Below are positions 8,304-17,217 of a DNA stretch of 64,000 bases, piece by piece. The DNA is from an uncultured Aquimarina sp. Its GTDB lineage: Bacteria; Bacteroidota; Bacteroidia; Flavobacteriales; Flavobacteriaceae. The translations under genes were made by a program, and so were the position numbers. Positions within the stretch are counted from its first letter, which is position 1. Each line of letters begins with the position of its first letter. Location of the stretch: positions 310,001 through 374,000 of the forward strand of contig NZ_CANLMP010000003.1 in the NCBI RefSeq assembly GCF_947492405.1, read 5' to 3'. Below the pieces are notes generated by a model, which had not been told where the DNA came from, made no database searches, and saw only the letters and a program-made list of their open reading frames with translations.

Positions 8304-9380
8304 ATGATTGATAAATTAAATATCGTAAAGCAACGATTTGATGAGGTGAATGATTTGATTATTCAGCCAGATATTATTGCTGATCAAAAAAGATATATAA
8401 AACTTAATAAAGAATATAAGGATCTCAAGGCATTGATGGATGAAAGAGATCTCTATATTGAGCTGACTGATAACAAGAAAGAAGCAGAAGAAATTATTGC
8501 TGATGGTAGCGATACGGAGATGGTCGAGATGGCTAAAATGCAGTTAGATGAAGCTAAAGAACAACTTCCTGCTTTAGAAGAGAAGATACGATACATGTTA
8601 GTTCCTAAAGATCCCGAAGATGCTAAAAATTGCGTAGTTGAAATCAGAGCTGGAACGGGTGGAGATGAGGCTAGTATTTTTGCGGGAGATTTATTTAGAA
8701 TGTATACTAAATATTGTGAAGGTAAAGGATGGAGTACCAGTGTGGTAGATCTTAGCGAAGGAACAAGTGGAGGATATAAAGAAATTATTTTTGAAGTAAA
8801 CGGTGAAGATGCTTACGGAACTATGAAGTTTGAAGCGGGAGTACATCGTGTACAGCGTGTTCCTCAAACCGAAACACAAGGACGGGTTCATACAAGTGCT
8901 GCTACCGTAATGGTATTACCGGAAGCTGAGGAGTTTGATGTAGAACTTGACATGACAGAAGTACGAATCGAAAGAACTACCTCTACGGGTCCTGGAGGAC
9001 AATCTGTAAATACTACCTATTCTGCGATTAAATTACATCACGAACCTACTGGAATGATTGTGAGTTGTCAGGATCAGAAATCATCTCATAAAAACTTAGA
9101 AAAAGCATTAAAAGTATTGCGCTCTCGTTTATATGATATAGAATTAGCTAAAAAACAAGCTGCCGATTCAGAGAAACGAAAGAGTATGGTTTCATCAGGT
9201 GATAGATCCGCAAAAATTAGAACCTATAATTACCCACAAGGACGTGTAACTGATCATCGTATTGGGTTAACCTTATATGATCTAAGTAATATTATTAATG
9301 GAGATATCCAAAAAATAATAGATGAATTACAGTTGGCAGAAAATACGGAGAAATTAAAAGAATCTAACGAAGTTTTTTAG
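8304..9380 (+). CDS. prfA: Peptide chain release factor 1
   Basis: 358 residues from the ATG at 8304; the open frame reaches back to 8205 but the -7 box at 8267 excludes the longer form. RF1 recognises UAA and UAG and triggers peptide release. The catalytic GGQ is at residues 231-233 in [13 protein letters not shown]. The RF1-type signatures [18 protein letters not shown] and the [22 protein letters not shown] segment are intact, and the length is normal for the family. It ends at a terminator shared with the convergent FG-GAP gene. Confidence 0.95.
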   Translation: MIDKLNIVKQRFDEVNDLIIQPDIIADQKRYIKLNKEYKDLKALMDERDLYIELTDNKKEAEEIIADGSDTEMVEMAKMQLDEAKEQLPALEEKIRYMLVPKDPEDAKNCVVEIRAGTGGDEASIFAGDLFRMYTKYCEGKGWSTSVVDLSEGTSGGYKEIIFEVNGEDAYGTMKFEAGVHRVQRVPQTETQGRVHTSAATVMVLPEAEEFDVELDMTEVRIERTTSTGPGGQSVNTTYSAIKLHHEPTGMIVSCQDQKSSHKNLEKALKVLRSRLYDIELAKKQAADSEKRKSMVSSGDRSAKIRTYNYPQGRVTDHRIGLTLYDLSNIINGDIQKIIDELQLAENTEKLKESNEVF

Positions 9381-9395
9381 GTATAATAACCTGCT

Positions 9396-9436
9396 AAAAA
9401 AGAGACCAGTAGCACTATCCTACTGGTCTCTTTTTT
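9396..9436. terminator. Bidirectional terminator between prfA and the FG-GAP gene
   Basis: A stem of about 17 bp (arms 9396-9412 and 9420-9436, core AGAGACCAGTAG) with a seven-base loop is flanked by A and T runs, so it can stop transcription from both sides. Confidence 0.9.
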
Positions 9437-11232
9437 TATTGTTTAATAAATTTTATAGAATCAAAAGTTTTTTCATTTCTATAAATTTTTAAAAAATAAA
9501 TCCCTTTTGATAGCTGTTGAGTATCGATTTCTACTATGTTATTAATCATCGTATAATTATTCTTCATTGGAAACGATTTCCCTGAAATATCTACAACTTC
9601 AATTTTTTCGAATTCTAATATTGATGTCAGGCCATTAATTCTAAGATAGTTTTCTGTAGGAATCGGGTATACAACTAAATCATTCTTATATAAAATCGGG
9701 ATGGATAGTGTGTTTTCATTAGAGCAGTTATTAATAAATGCTAAGCTTAATTCATCACTGTTGTCTAAAAAAGCATCGTTCGCCTTACAAATACATCTAC
9801 CATCACTTTCCTTAAATGTAATATAAGTAGCGTCAGTTTCATTAGCCTTTACTGCACATTGCTCAAAACTTAGTGGTTCAGTAACCGTTTGAGTATTATG
9901 GTTCCAGTTGGAAAATAAGGTTGTCCCTCCACTCCAAAAATTAAATCCGGGTTCTTGAGAGAACTCACAAGGTTTTAGAAATAGAATGTATAATGTTCCA
10001 GTTCCTCCTGCACCACCTCCAATATTTATAGCAAGACTCCCATCGCCTCTAAGGTCTCCAATAAAAGAAATTGATCTAGAGAAACGTTCTTCAGGTTCTA
10101 GAGAAAGATTAAAACCGCCTTCAGTATTGTTTATTTTAGTAAAAGTTTTTACAGTTTTATCTGCATTGAGATATAAGATATAAGCGTGTCCTTCATCTTG
10201 CTGGTTGGCACCAGTTATTAAATCTGGAATTCCATCTGAGTTAAGATCTCCTGGGCTTGTCATCGCATGTCCAAATTGTGCTCCACTTGTTCCATTAGGA
10301 TTCGTTTCATTATCTAAGTTGTCCGTAAAACCTCCAATTCCTTCCGTGATTTTTTGCTTAGAAATAACATTATAATTATTACTACTTAAAGAAAGAATCC
10401 AGATAGCTCCTTTACCACCTTCGGATTGAAATGCTCCAACGGCAAGTTCTTTATTACCGTCATTGTCAATATCACCTAACATGGAAACCTCACGACCTCC
10501 AAATGAATCTCCATCTTCTAATCCTGACCCAAATCCTCCGTCTGTAGAACTTATTGTCACTATATCCGAAGTCTCAATTTCTGATTGTTCGTTTAAAAAT
10601 AAAATGTTAATAGCCCCTCTATCTGTTCCGCCATCATCAGAGCCTGGATTACAAGCTACTAGGTCGATTCTTCCATCTTCGTTAAGGTCACCAATTGCAG
10701 AAAGTCCCTGAGCGATAATATTAGAATTTTTCACAAAACTTTTGACAGTACCATCACGATTTAAGTGAATAATATATAAGGCTCTGTTAGATTGTGTTGG
10801 AGCAGAAACAGCAATGTCAGGAATTGAATCACCATTATAATCTCCAATACCAGCAACACCATATCCAAAGAAGTTACCTTCGGTTAGTATTTCATTAAAA
10901 TTACCCTCTAACATAGATATCTTTTGATGTGTAGACACAGTTCCATCAGGATTCATAAATAATATATACACTGCACCGGCATCTGTTTCTCCATCATCAT
11001 CTGATCGTGCTCCTACTACTAAATCTAATACACCGTCGTTGTTAATGTCTCCAGCAACATCGTGATCTCTGCTAAAACGATCCCCTCCTTCAAGAGTGCC
11101 ATTAAATCCTCCTTCTCCATCAGAAATGGTTACAAAACTTTCGGGTCCATACAAGTTGATATTTTGGCCAAATAATCTGGAATTATTTAGGAAAAGGGAT
11201 ATTCCTAAAAACATTAATACTGTTGTTCTCAT
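9436..11232 (-). CDS. Secreted FG-GAP repeat protein with T9SS type A sorting domain
   Basis: 598 residues. A signal peptide (MRTTVLMFLGISLFLNN...FGQ) is followed by about six integrin-alpha-like FG-GAP/VCBS blades, each with a calcium-binding loop of the form GDxNxDGxxDLxxG (GDINNDGVLDLVVG, GDYNGDSIPDIAVS, GDLNEDGRIDLVAC, GDIDNDGNKELAVG, GDLNSDGIPDLITG). A Cys-containing region follows. The C-terminal 80 or so residues (LVVYPIPTENYLRING...GIYFLKI) are a Por/T9SS type A sorting signal, so the protein should be exported across the outer membrane and anchored or released at the surface. Adhesion or matrix roles are typical but not proven here. Confidence 0.9.
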   Translation of the reverse strand: MRTTVLMFLGISLFLNNSRLFGQNINLYGPESFVTISDGEGGFNGTLEGGDRFSRDHDVAGDINNDGVLDLVVGARSDDDGETDAGAVYILFMNPDGTVSTHQKISMLEGNFNEILTEGNFFGYGVAGIGDYNGDSIPDIAVSAPTQSNRALYIIHLNRDGTVKSFVKNSNIIAQGLSAIGDLNEDGRIDLVACNPGSDDGGTDRGAINILFLNEQSEIETSDIVTISSTDGGFGSGLEDGDSFGGREVSMLGDIDNDGNKELAVGAFQSEGGKGAIWILSLSSNNYNVISKQKITEGIGGFTDNLDNETNPNGTSGAQFGHAMTSPGDLNSDGIPDLITGANQQDEGHAYILYLNADKTVKTFTKINNTEGGFNLSLEPEERFSRSISFIGDLRGDGSLAINIGGGAGGTGTLYILFLKPCEFSQEPGFNFWSGGTTLFSNWNHNTQTVTEPLSFEQCAVKANETDATYITFKESDGRCICKANDAFLDNSDELSLAFINNCSNENTLSIPILYKNDLVVYPIPTENYLRINGLTSILEFEKIEVVDISGKSFPMKNNYTMINNIVEIDTQQLSKGIYFLKIYRNEKTFDSIKFIKQ

Positions 11233-11537
11233 GATTTGTGTTTTTTTAAGTTGTAAAACTTTGACTTTTAAAAAGTGAAAAGGTTTAGAATTAAAAAAAT
11301 ATATTTAAAAAACGCTATTAGTGATAAAAATCAATAAACTCCATTTTTTTGTAGAGAATCATTGGTAATTTGAAGAAGTATGTTTTAGGATTTTCTATGT
11401 TGTTAGGAATTATAAATATAATTGGATTAAAAAGGGGGTGTTGACGTTTTTAGGAGTAAATAATAGATTTAATAAAACTAAAAAAATAGGATAAACTTTA
11501 AAATTCATCCTCTTTTTTTAAACTTCCATTTAGCTTA
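11233..11537. other. Intergenic region between lgt and the FG-GAP gene
   Basis: About 305 AT-rich bases. The left part is the upstream region of the FG-GAP gene, where I see no clear TAnnTTTG box in the right orientation. The right part holds the lgt terminator at 11481-11511. Nothing else is supported. Confidence 0.6.
11481..11511 (-). terminator. Terminator of the folE-cysS-yidD-lgt unit
   Basis: On the minus strand an 8-bp stem (AGGATGAA pairing with TTTATCCT, one G-T pair) is followed by ATTTTTT. It lies 27 bases after the lgt stop. Confidence 0.65.
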
Positions 11538-12488
11538 TTATTTTAGTGTATATGATTTAGGGTCTTCTTTTACTTTTTTGGCTCTAATTACAAAATATAA
11601 ACCAATAAGGATGAATGGAATGCTCAGCCATTGCCCTGTAGATAGGGCATCTCCTAAAGCATCTTCAAAACCTCCTTGGCTCTTTTTGACATTTTCTACA
11701 ATGAAGCGAACGATAAAAATGAGCATCATATACATTCCAAAAAGAAAACCTCTATTATTTCTTTTATCTGTTTTCCAATAAAACAACCAAAGTATTAGTG
11801 ATACAAATATATAGCCAAATGCTTCATATAGTTGTGTAGGATGACGATAAGGTATTGCTTCCAATAGATTAGAGAATTGTGGGTTGTTTACTACGGCAGA
11901 ATAAGCTTCGTTAACGTTCTTAATACCAGTTTCTCTAATTACTTCGCCTTTACTTAAACCATCTCGTACAAACTTCACTCCAAAAGCAGAATCACCAGAA
12001 GGTTCACCAATGATTTCTGAATTAAAAAAGTTCCCTAATCGGACAAAAATTCCTCCGAATGCAGCAGGGATAGTAACTCTATCCATAATCCATAAAGGAT
12101 GTTTCTTCAGAACGTTTTTAGAATAATAATACATAGCAATTATAAAGGCAATTGCTGCTCCATGACTCGCTAATCCTCTGAAACCGATAAATTCAAAGGT
12201 TGGATTGAATTTAAAAGGCAAAATGATTTCCAATAAATTATTTCTGTAATAATCCCAATCATAAAAAAAGACATGTCCAAATCTTGCACCTAATAGAGTT
12301 CCTATCACAGCATATATGAATACAGAATCTAGTTTCTCCATGGAGATTTTTTCTCGGATATATATTTTCTTCATTAAATACCAACCTAGTGAGAATGCAA
12401 CTACAAACATTAGGCTATAAAAACGAATGACAAAAAAGCCAAGATCGAATCCTTCTATGGGATTCCATACTATTTTAGAGAACATCAT
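11538..12488 (-). CDS. lgt: Prolipoprotein diacylglyceryl transferase
   Basis: 316 residues, multi-pass inner-membrane enzyme that moves diacylglyceryl from phosphatidylglycerol to the lipobox Cys of prolipoproteins. Key features are intact: the His of LASHGAAIA at position 109, Arg150 and Asn153 in RLGNFFNSE, and the late RHPTQLYEA motif. At least six hydrophobic segments are visible. Two adjacent ATG codons (12488 and 12485) are possible starts. It is the last gene of a minus-strand run with yidD, cysS and folE. A second, degenerate Lgt-family protein lies at 57877-58620 and is a useful internal comparison. Confidence 0.95.
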   Translation of the reverse strand: MMFSKIVWNPIEGFDLGFFVIRFYSLMFVVAFSLGWYLMKKIYIREKISMEKLDSVFIYAVIGTLLGARFGHVFFYDWDYYRNNLLEIILPFKFNPTFEFIGFRGLASHGAAIAFIIAMYYYSKNVLKKHPLWIMDRVTIPAAFGGIFVRLGNFFNSEIIGEPSGDSAFGVKFVRDGLSKGEVIRETGIKNVNEAYSAVVNNPQFSNLLEAIPYRHPTQLYEAFGYIFVSLILWLFYWKTDKRNNRGFLFGMYMMLIFIVRFIVENVKKSQGGFEDALGDALSTGQWLSIPFILIGLYFVIRAKKVKEDPKSYTLK

Positions 12489-12569
12489 GTGGAAATCTAT
12501 TTTTCAAGAGTAAATATAGGTATTTAATTAAATTAGAAATTACAAATGGAATAATAATGAGTTAAAGTG

Positions 12570-12845
12570 CTATTCCGATTCGTTGACTTTCTTTTTTTCA
12601 ATGGTATCCGGAACTGGATCATAGCCACTACCTCCCCAAGGATGGCAACTAAAAATACGTTTTATGGCGAACTTTCCACCTCTGAACAATCCATGTTTTT
12701 TTAATGCTTCTACGGTGTAGTGAGAACAGGTAGGTTGGTATCGACACGTAGCTGGAGTTAAAGGTGAAATTAAATTTTGATACAATTTCACCAATCCGAT
12801 AAACGGCATAATCAAAATCCTTTTCGTTGTTAATTTTGAAGCCAA
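12570..12845 (-). CDS. yidD: Membrane protein insertion efficiency factor YidD
   Basis: 91 residues. The family signature is complete: [20 protein letters not shown], then [12 protein letters not shown], then [17 protein letters not shown]. YidD is a small membrane-associated protein that aids Sec/YidC-dependent membrane protein insertion. An amphipathic N-terminus ([17 protein letters not shown]) precedes the core; a later start at the internal Met of IMPFIGL is also possible. The gene begins 9 bases after the cysS stop and is upstream of lgt, so it lies within one transcription unit. Confidence 0.93.
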   Translation of the reverse strand: MASKLTTKRILIMPFIGLVKLYQNLISPLTPATCRYQPTCSHYTVEALKKHGLFRGGKFAIKRIFSCHPWGGSGYDPVPDTIEKKKVNESE

Positions 12846-12854
12846 AATATACTA

Positions 12855-14351
12855 CTAATTAAGAGTAAAGCTAGTGCCTTCACGTCCGTCTTTTAGTTGG
12901 ATACCCATAGCCTGTAGCTCATCTCTGATCTTATCGCTAGTTGCAAAATCTTTATTAGCTCTTGCTTCTGCTCTTAAATGAATTAATAATTCAACAGTAC
13001 CAGAAAGCTTATCGCTAATGTCCGAAGAAGCCTCGTTTATATTTACTAATCCTAAAACATCAAAAACGAATTCATTCATAGTTTTTTGGAGTAGTTTATA
13101 ATCTCCTTCTGCAATTGTAGCTTTATCTTCTTTAACAGAATTGATGAATTTTACGGCTTCGAATAATTTTGCAATTAATATTGGGCTATTAAAATCATCA
13201 TTCATTGCTGCATAACATTCATTCATCCAATTTTGAATATTGAATCCTTCTGTCGTTTTTCCAGTTTTAAGATTTTCTAAAGTAGCAATGGATTCCATTA
13301 ATCTATAGAAGCCTTTTTCTGAAGCTTCTAGTGCATCATTAGAAAAATCAAGGATACTTCTGTAATGTGCTTGTAGCATAAAGAATCTTGCAACTGTTGG
13401 AGCAAAAGCCTTACTTAGTTTGTCACTTTCGCCGCTAAATATTTCAGCAGGAGAAAGAATGTTTCCTGTGGATTTAGACATTTTTTTACCATCTAAAGTA
13501 AGCATGTTGGCATGCATCCAATAGTTTACCGGGGTCACACCACAAGCCGCTTCTCCTTGTGCAATCTCACATTCGTGATGCGGAAATTTTAAATCCATTC
13601 CACCTCCATGAATATCAAATTTTTCACCTAGATATTTTGTACTCATTACGGTACATTCTAAATGCCAGCCAGGGAAACCATCACTCCAGGGAGATGGCCA
13701 GCGCATAATATGTTCTGGTTCTGCTTTTTTCCATAAAGCAAAATCCTGTGGGTTTTTTTTATCACTTTGGGCAGTTAGTTCCCTAGTGTTGGCAATCATA
13801 TCTTCGAGATTACGACCACTTAACTTTCCGTAATTATTAGTTTCGTTAAACTTTTTTACATCAAAATACACCGAACCATTAGCCACATAAGCAAAACCAT
13901 TGTCAATAATGGTTTTAATAATTTCGATTTGTTCTACGATATGACCAGTTGCGGTTGGCTCTATGCTAGGAGGTATATTATTAAACTTAGCTAGGATGTT
14001 ATGAAAATCTAGTGTGTAACGCTGCACGATTTCCATAGGTTCTAGTTGCTCTAATCGTGCTTTTTTAGAAACCTTGTCTTCTCCTTCATCAGCATCATTT
14101 TCTAGATGACCAGCATCGGTTATATTACGCACATAGCGAACTTTATATCCTAAATGTTTAAGATACCTATAAATTAAATCAAAAGAAATAAACGTACGAC
14201 AATTTCCTAAATGTACATTACTATAAACGGTTGGGCCACAAACATACATTCCTATATTACCTTCCGTAATAGGAGTGAATACTTCTTTTTGACTCGAAAT
14301 AGAATTGTAGATCTTTAGTTCCTGAGTTTTATACAACGGAGCTACTGCCAT
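12855..14351 (-). CDS. cysS: Cysteinyl-tRNA synthetase
   Basis: 498 residues, class I aminoacyl-tRNA synthetase charging tRNA-Cys. The HIGH-type motif is HLGN at 47-50 within [20 protein letters not shown], and KMSKS is at 290-294. Zinc-binding residues are seen in CGPTVY, in the [10 protein letters not shown] segment and in the PHHECE segment. The length is normal. It follows folE by 40 bases and precedes yidD by 9 bases on the minus strand. Confidence 0.96.
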   Translation of the reverse strand: MAVAPLYKTQELKIYNSISSQKEVFTPITEGNIGMYVCGPTVYSNVHLGNCRTFISFDLIYRYLKHLGYKVRYVRNITDAGHLENDADEGEDKVSKKARLEQLEPMEIVQRYTLDFHNILAKFNNIPPSIEPTATGHIVEQIEIIKTIIDNGFAYVANGSVYFDVKKFNETNNYGKLSGRNLEDMIANTRELTAQSDKKNPQDFALWKKAEPEHIMRWPSPWSDGFPGWHLECTVMSTKYLGEKFDIHGGGMDLKFPHHECEIAQGEAACGVTPVNYWMHANMLTLDGKKMSKSTGNILSPAEIFSGESDKLSKAFAPTVARFFMLQAHYRSILDFSNDALEASEKGFYRLMESIATLENLKTGKTTEGFNIQNWMNECYAAMNDDFNSPILIAKLFEAVKFINSVKEDKATIAEGDYKLLQKTMNEFVFDVLGLVNINEASSDISDKLSGTVELLIHLRAEARANKDFATSDKIRDELQAMGIQLKDGREGTSFTLN

Positions 14352-14391
14352 AATTTTGGTAAATGCTTATGATTATTTATTAAAGATAAAA

Positions 14392-15069
14392 TTAAAAAGT
14401 AGTATCTAGTTTGATATAGTCTAAAAATTCTCTTCGAACAGCTTCATCTTTGAATTTCCCGCCAAACTCACTAGTTACTGTACTACTTTCTATATCTCGT
14501 ATTCCTCTGGAATTTACACATAAATGTTTTGCATCTATAACACAAGCAACATCTTTTGTGTTTAGAACTACCTGAAGATCTTGTACGATTTGCATAGTTA
14601 AACGCTCTTGTACCTGAGGCCGTTTTGCATAATAATCTACAATACGGTTCATTTTAGATAATCCTACAACAGTTCCATTAGAGATATAGGCCACGTGAGC
14701 ACGACCAACTATTGGTAAAAGATGGTGTTCGCAAGTGGAATAAACAGTAATGTTTTTTTCCACTAACATTTCACCATATTTATAGTGATTGTCAAAAGTA
14801 GAAGCATCTGGCTTTCTTTCTGGATGTAGCCCTGAGAAAATTTCGTTTACAAACATTTTTGCAACTCTTTGAGGAGTACCTTTAAGACTATCGTCATTAA
14901 GATCTAATCCTAAAGTTTCCATAATATGTTTAACATCATCTTTAATTAAAGCGATCTTTTCGTTATCACTTAATTTAAATGCATCTTCTCTCAGAGGAGT
15001 GGTTGCGCTAGTAGCTACATGATTATCACCTAACGCTTCAATAGCTTCAAGGGCCTTGTCTATCTTCAA
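14392..15069 (-). CDS. folE: GTP cyclohydrolase I
   Basis: 225 residues. It converts GTP to dihydroneopterin triphosphate, the first step of tetrahydrofolate synthesis. Zinc ligands are visible as Cys113 and the His pair of STCEHHLLP, and Cys184 of KHLCVNSRG. The GLSKMNRIVDYYAKRPQVQERLT signature region is intact. An N-terminal extension of about 30 residues before the catalytic core is normal. It is probably the first gene of the folE-cysS-yidD-lgt run, with a candidate -7 box far upstream at 15293-15300, giving a leader of more than 200 bases. Confidence 0.95.
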   Translation of the reverse strand: MKIDKALEAIEALGDNHVATSATTPLREDAFKLSDNEKIALIKDDVKHIMETLGLDLNDDSLKGTPQRVAKMFVNEIFSGLHPERKPDASTFDNHYKYGEMLVEKNITVYSTCEHHLLPIVGRAHVAYISNGTVVGLSKMNRIVDYYAKRPQVQERLTMQIVQDLQVVLNTKDVACVIDAKHLCVNSRGIRDIESSTVTSEFGGKFKDEAVRREFLDYIKLDTTF

Positions 15070-15259
15070 AAGTTCAAAATTTTGTTATTATAAAATATAA
15101 AAGAATTATAAACACATATAAATACTTCTTACTATATCAATGTGTTTTTATTTAAAATTGAAAAAATATCTCACTAGGATATACAATTTCAACTCGTTCT
15201 TTTTTCAAATTCCCTGCAATGTATACGTTGAAAATTAATAATAAATCCATTTTATATTC

Positions 15260-15277
15260 TGATTTTACGTAAAATCA
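15260..15277. repeat. 18-bp perfect palindrome upstream of folE
   Basis: TGATTTTACGTAAAATCA is its own reverse complement. It lies 16 bases inside the folE side of the candidate -7 box, a position suited to an operator for a dimeric regulator. Confidence 0.6.
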
Positions 15278-15292
15278 ACTGTAAACGGGCTG

Positions 15293-15300
15293 CAAAGATA
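15293..15300 (-). promoter_or_regulatory. Candidate promoter -7 box of folE
   Basis: On the minus strand TATCTTTG matches TAnnTTTG and is followed by CAGCCC. It is about 225 bases upstream of the folE ATG. No -33 TTG is seen at normal spacing. Confidence 0.45.
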
Positions 15301-15435
15301 CGATTTTGTCTTTTTACTTAGTGAAAGCTATGTTAACAATTATAAATAATATGATTGTGATTGAAGCACTATATTTTAAAATTTGTAAATTTAATTCCTA
15401 CATAAGAAAATGAACTAACCTACGTTATTGTATAT

Positions 15436-16968
15436 ATGACAAAATTACTACCTCAAATCTTATTATTATTTGTGCTGTTTTTTTTAAATAGTACAATGTC
15501 TTACGCTCAGGACTTCGACACTGCCTGTCAAAATTCCCAACCCTTTTGTTCTGACGCTTCTTTAGAGCTTACTTTTCCAAACACAACTGGTGATTTAGAT
15601 GGTTTGGGAGAAGTTGGGTGCTTAAATACAACTCCAAATCCCTCATGGTATTTTCTGCTTATTGATGAAGCTGGTGATTTGGTTTTCGATATTCGTCAAT
15701 GGATGGATGCAGATGGTGATAATCGCTTAGATCGTAATGAACGACAGTTGGATGTTGATTTCATTGCATGGGGTCCGTTTCAGACTTCTTTCATAATTAA
15801 TTGTGAGGATGAATTACCAAGAGGTTGTGATCTCAATGGAGACGGAGAAAATATTCGTCCAGCAGAATGCGTTAATAATGCGGATGAACCTGATTTTTAT
15901 ATTAATGATGAAGATAATACCAATATCATAGATTGTAGCTATGCGAGAACATCAGATGATAATTTTATAGAAACTTTTACAATTCCTAATGCTCAAACAG
16001 GAGAATTTTATATTGTATTAATTACTAACTTCTCTGATGAAGCTGGAGTTATACAGCTGGAACAAACAAATCTGGGTGAAGATGGCGCGGGAACAACAGA
16101 TTGTAGTGTTTTGGAACCAGGTATTCCTCAGGATAGAATAGCTACTTGTGGAGAATTTCCAATAACTGTAGAAGGTAGATTCCCCGCAAGAACAGGGCCA
16201 CCAGCAGTTCCTGCTGCGGTTACATTTCAATGGTTTAGAGCTGATTTAGGAGATACTAATTTTGTGCCTATCCCAGGAGCAATTTTTCCTTTTTATGATC
16301 AGGTGAATTCTAATGGTATATATATGCTTAGAGGTTTTGATGCTAATAATGTAGAAGTTCCTGATTCTCCTGATCAAGTTTCAGTTTTAGATGTTTCTCA
16401 AATAACTTTCGATATTGATTATATAATCACAGAAGGATCTTTTTCGGATAGTTATACACTTACTGCAGAAGTGTCGACTGATCCAATTGTTGAAGCAGAA
16501 GGATTTACCGATTTTGAATATCGATTAGATCGCGATGTTAATATGGATGGAAATTTTGTAGAATATAGAGCTTTTCAGTCTTCGCCGGTTTTTGAAGGGG
16601 TTCCTGCAGGTGACTATAGGATTATAGCCAGATATGCTAATTGTCCAGATAGTGAAAGAACCTCTGTAGATATAATGATTCTAGGATATCCTAGGTACTT
16701 TACTCCGAATGGTGATAGTTTTCATGACACCTGGAATTTGATTAATCCTGAGGATCAGCCTATCCCTGCATTGGTTTATATATTTGATAGGCATGGAAAA
16801 TTATTAAAGCAATTAAATCCAACTGGTGCTGGATGGGATGGAACTTATAATGGAAATTTAATGCCTTCCTCTCAATATTGGTTTAGGGTAGAATTTAATG
16901 AACAAGCGGATCGTGACCCTAATAGAAGTAGAAAAGTTTTTGCAGGTAGTTTTTCTTTAATCCGATGA
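15436..16968 (+). CDS. Secreted protein with T9SS type B (gliding-associated) C-terminal domain
   Basis: 510 residues. A signal peptide (MTKLLPQILLLFVLFFLN...SYAQ) is followed by an N-terminal domain containing CQNSQPFCSDASLELTFPN and a PSWYFLLIDEAGDLVFDI strand, then an Ig-like region. The C-terminal 93 residues (418-510; YPRYFTPNGDSFHDTWNL...WDGTYNGNLMPSSQYWFRV...FSLIR) form the CHU_C/T9SS type B sorting domain, so it is exported by the type IX system and stays at the surface. The calcium-loop-like stretch DADGDNRLDRNERQLD may bind metal. It is a shorter paralogue of the gene at 17218, which follows after 249 bases. Confidence 0.88.
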   Translation: MTKLLPQILLLFVLFFLNSTMSYAQDFDTACQNSQPFCSDASLELTFPNTTGDLDGLGEVGCLNTTPNPSWYFLLIDEAGDLVFDIRQWMDADGDNRLDRNERQLDVDFIAWGPFQTSFIINCEDELPRGCDLNGDGENIRPAECVNNADEPDFYINDEDNTNIIDCSYARTSDDNFIETFTIPNAQTGEFYIVLITNFSDEAGVIQLEQTNLGEDGAGTTDCSVLEPGIPQDRIATCGEFPITVEGRFPARTGPPAVPAAVTFQWFRADLGDTNFVPIPGAIFPFYDQVNSNGIYMLRGFDANNVEVPDSPDQVSVLDVSQITFDIDYIITEGSFSDSYTLTAEVSTDPIVEAEGFTDFEYRLDRDVNMDGNFVEYRAFQSSPVFEGVPAGDYRIIARYANCPDSERTSVDIMILGYPRYFTPNGDSFHDTWNLINPEDQPIPALVYIFDRHGKLLKQLNPTGAGWDGTYNGNLMPSSQYWFRVEFNEQADRDPNRSRKVFAGSFSLIR

Positions 16969-17217
16969 TTTTTTAAAATAGAATTTGTTTTTTTGCCAAC
17001 TGTTATAATTTGATAATAGGGCGTTTTGAGATTTTACTATATAGTAATTCTCTCATTCTTGAATGGCTATAGTCTCCAATTGAAAGAATCGAAAACTTAA
17101 TTATTTTCAATTTTATAATAGTATTTCTTAGGGTTTCTCTTTGTAAGATTGTTTTATATAAGAATGCTTTGAGTTTAAGAAATAATAACAGTTTTATCAT
17201 TGATTTAAAAGTTGGGA

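Larger units (their letters stand above)
15070..15435. other. Divergent intergenic region between folE and a T9SS protein gene
   Basis: About 366 AT-rich bases. It contains a possible folE promoter at 15293-15300, an 18-bp palindrome at 15260-15277, and a weak hairpin with arms AAACACAT/ATGTGTTT at 15110-15117 and 15140-15147. If the promoter is real, both structures lie in the folE leader. No riboswitch class is recognised and no convincing promoter is seen for the rightward gene. Confidence 0.55.

Noticed and set aside
17003..17200. 65-codon minus-strand frame between the T9SS genes
   Set aside because: Leu/Ile/Lys-rich random-looking sequence in the upstream region of the next gene.
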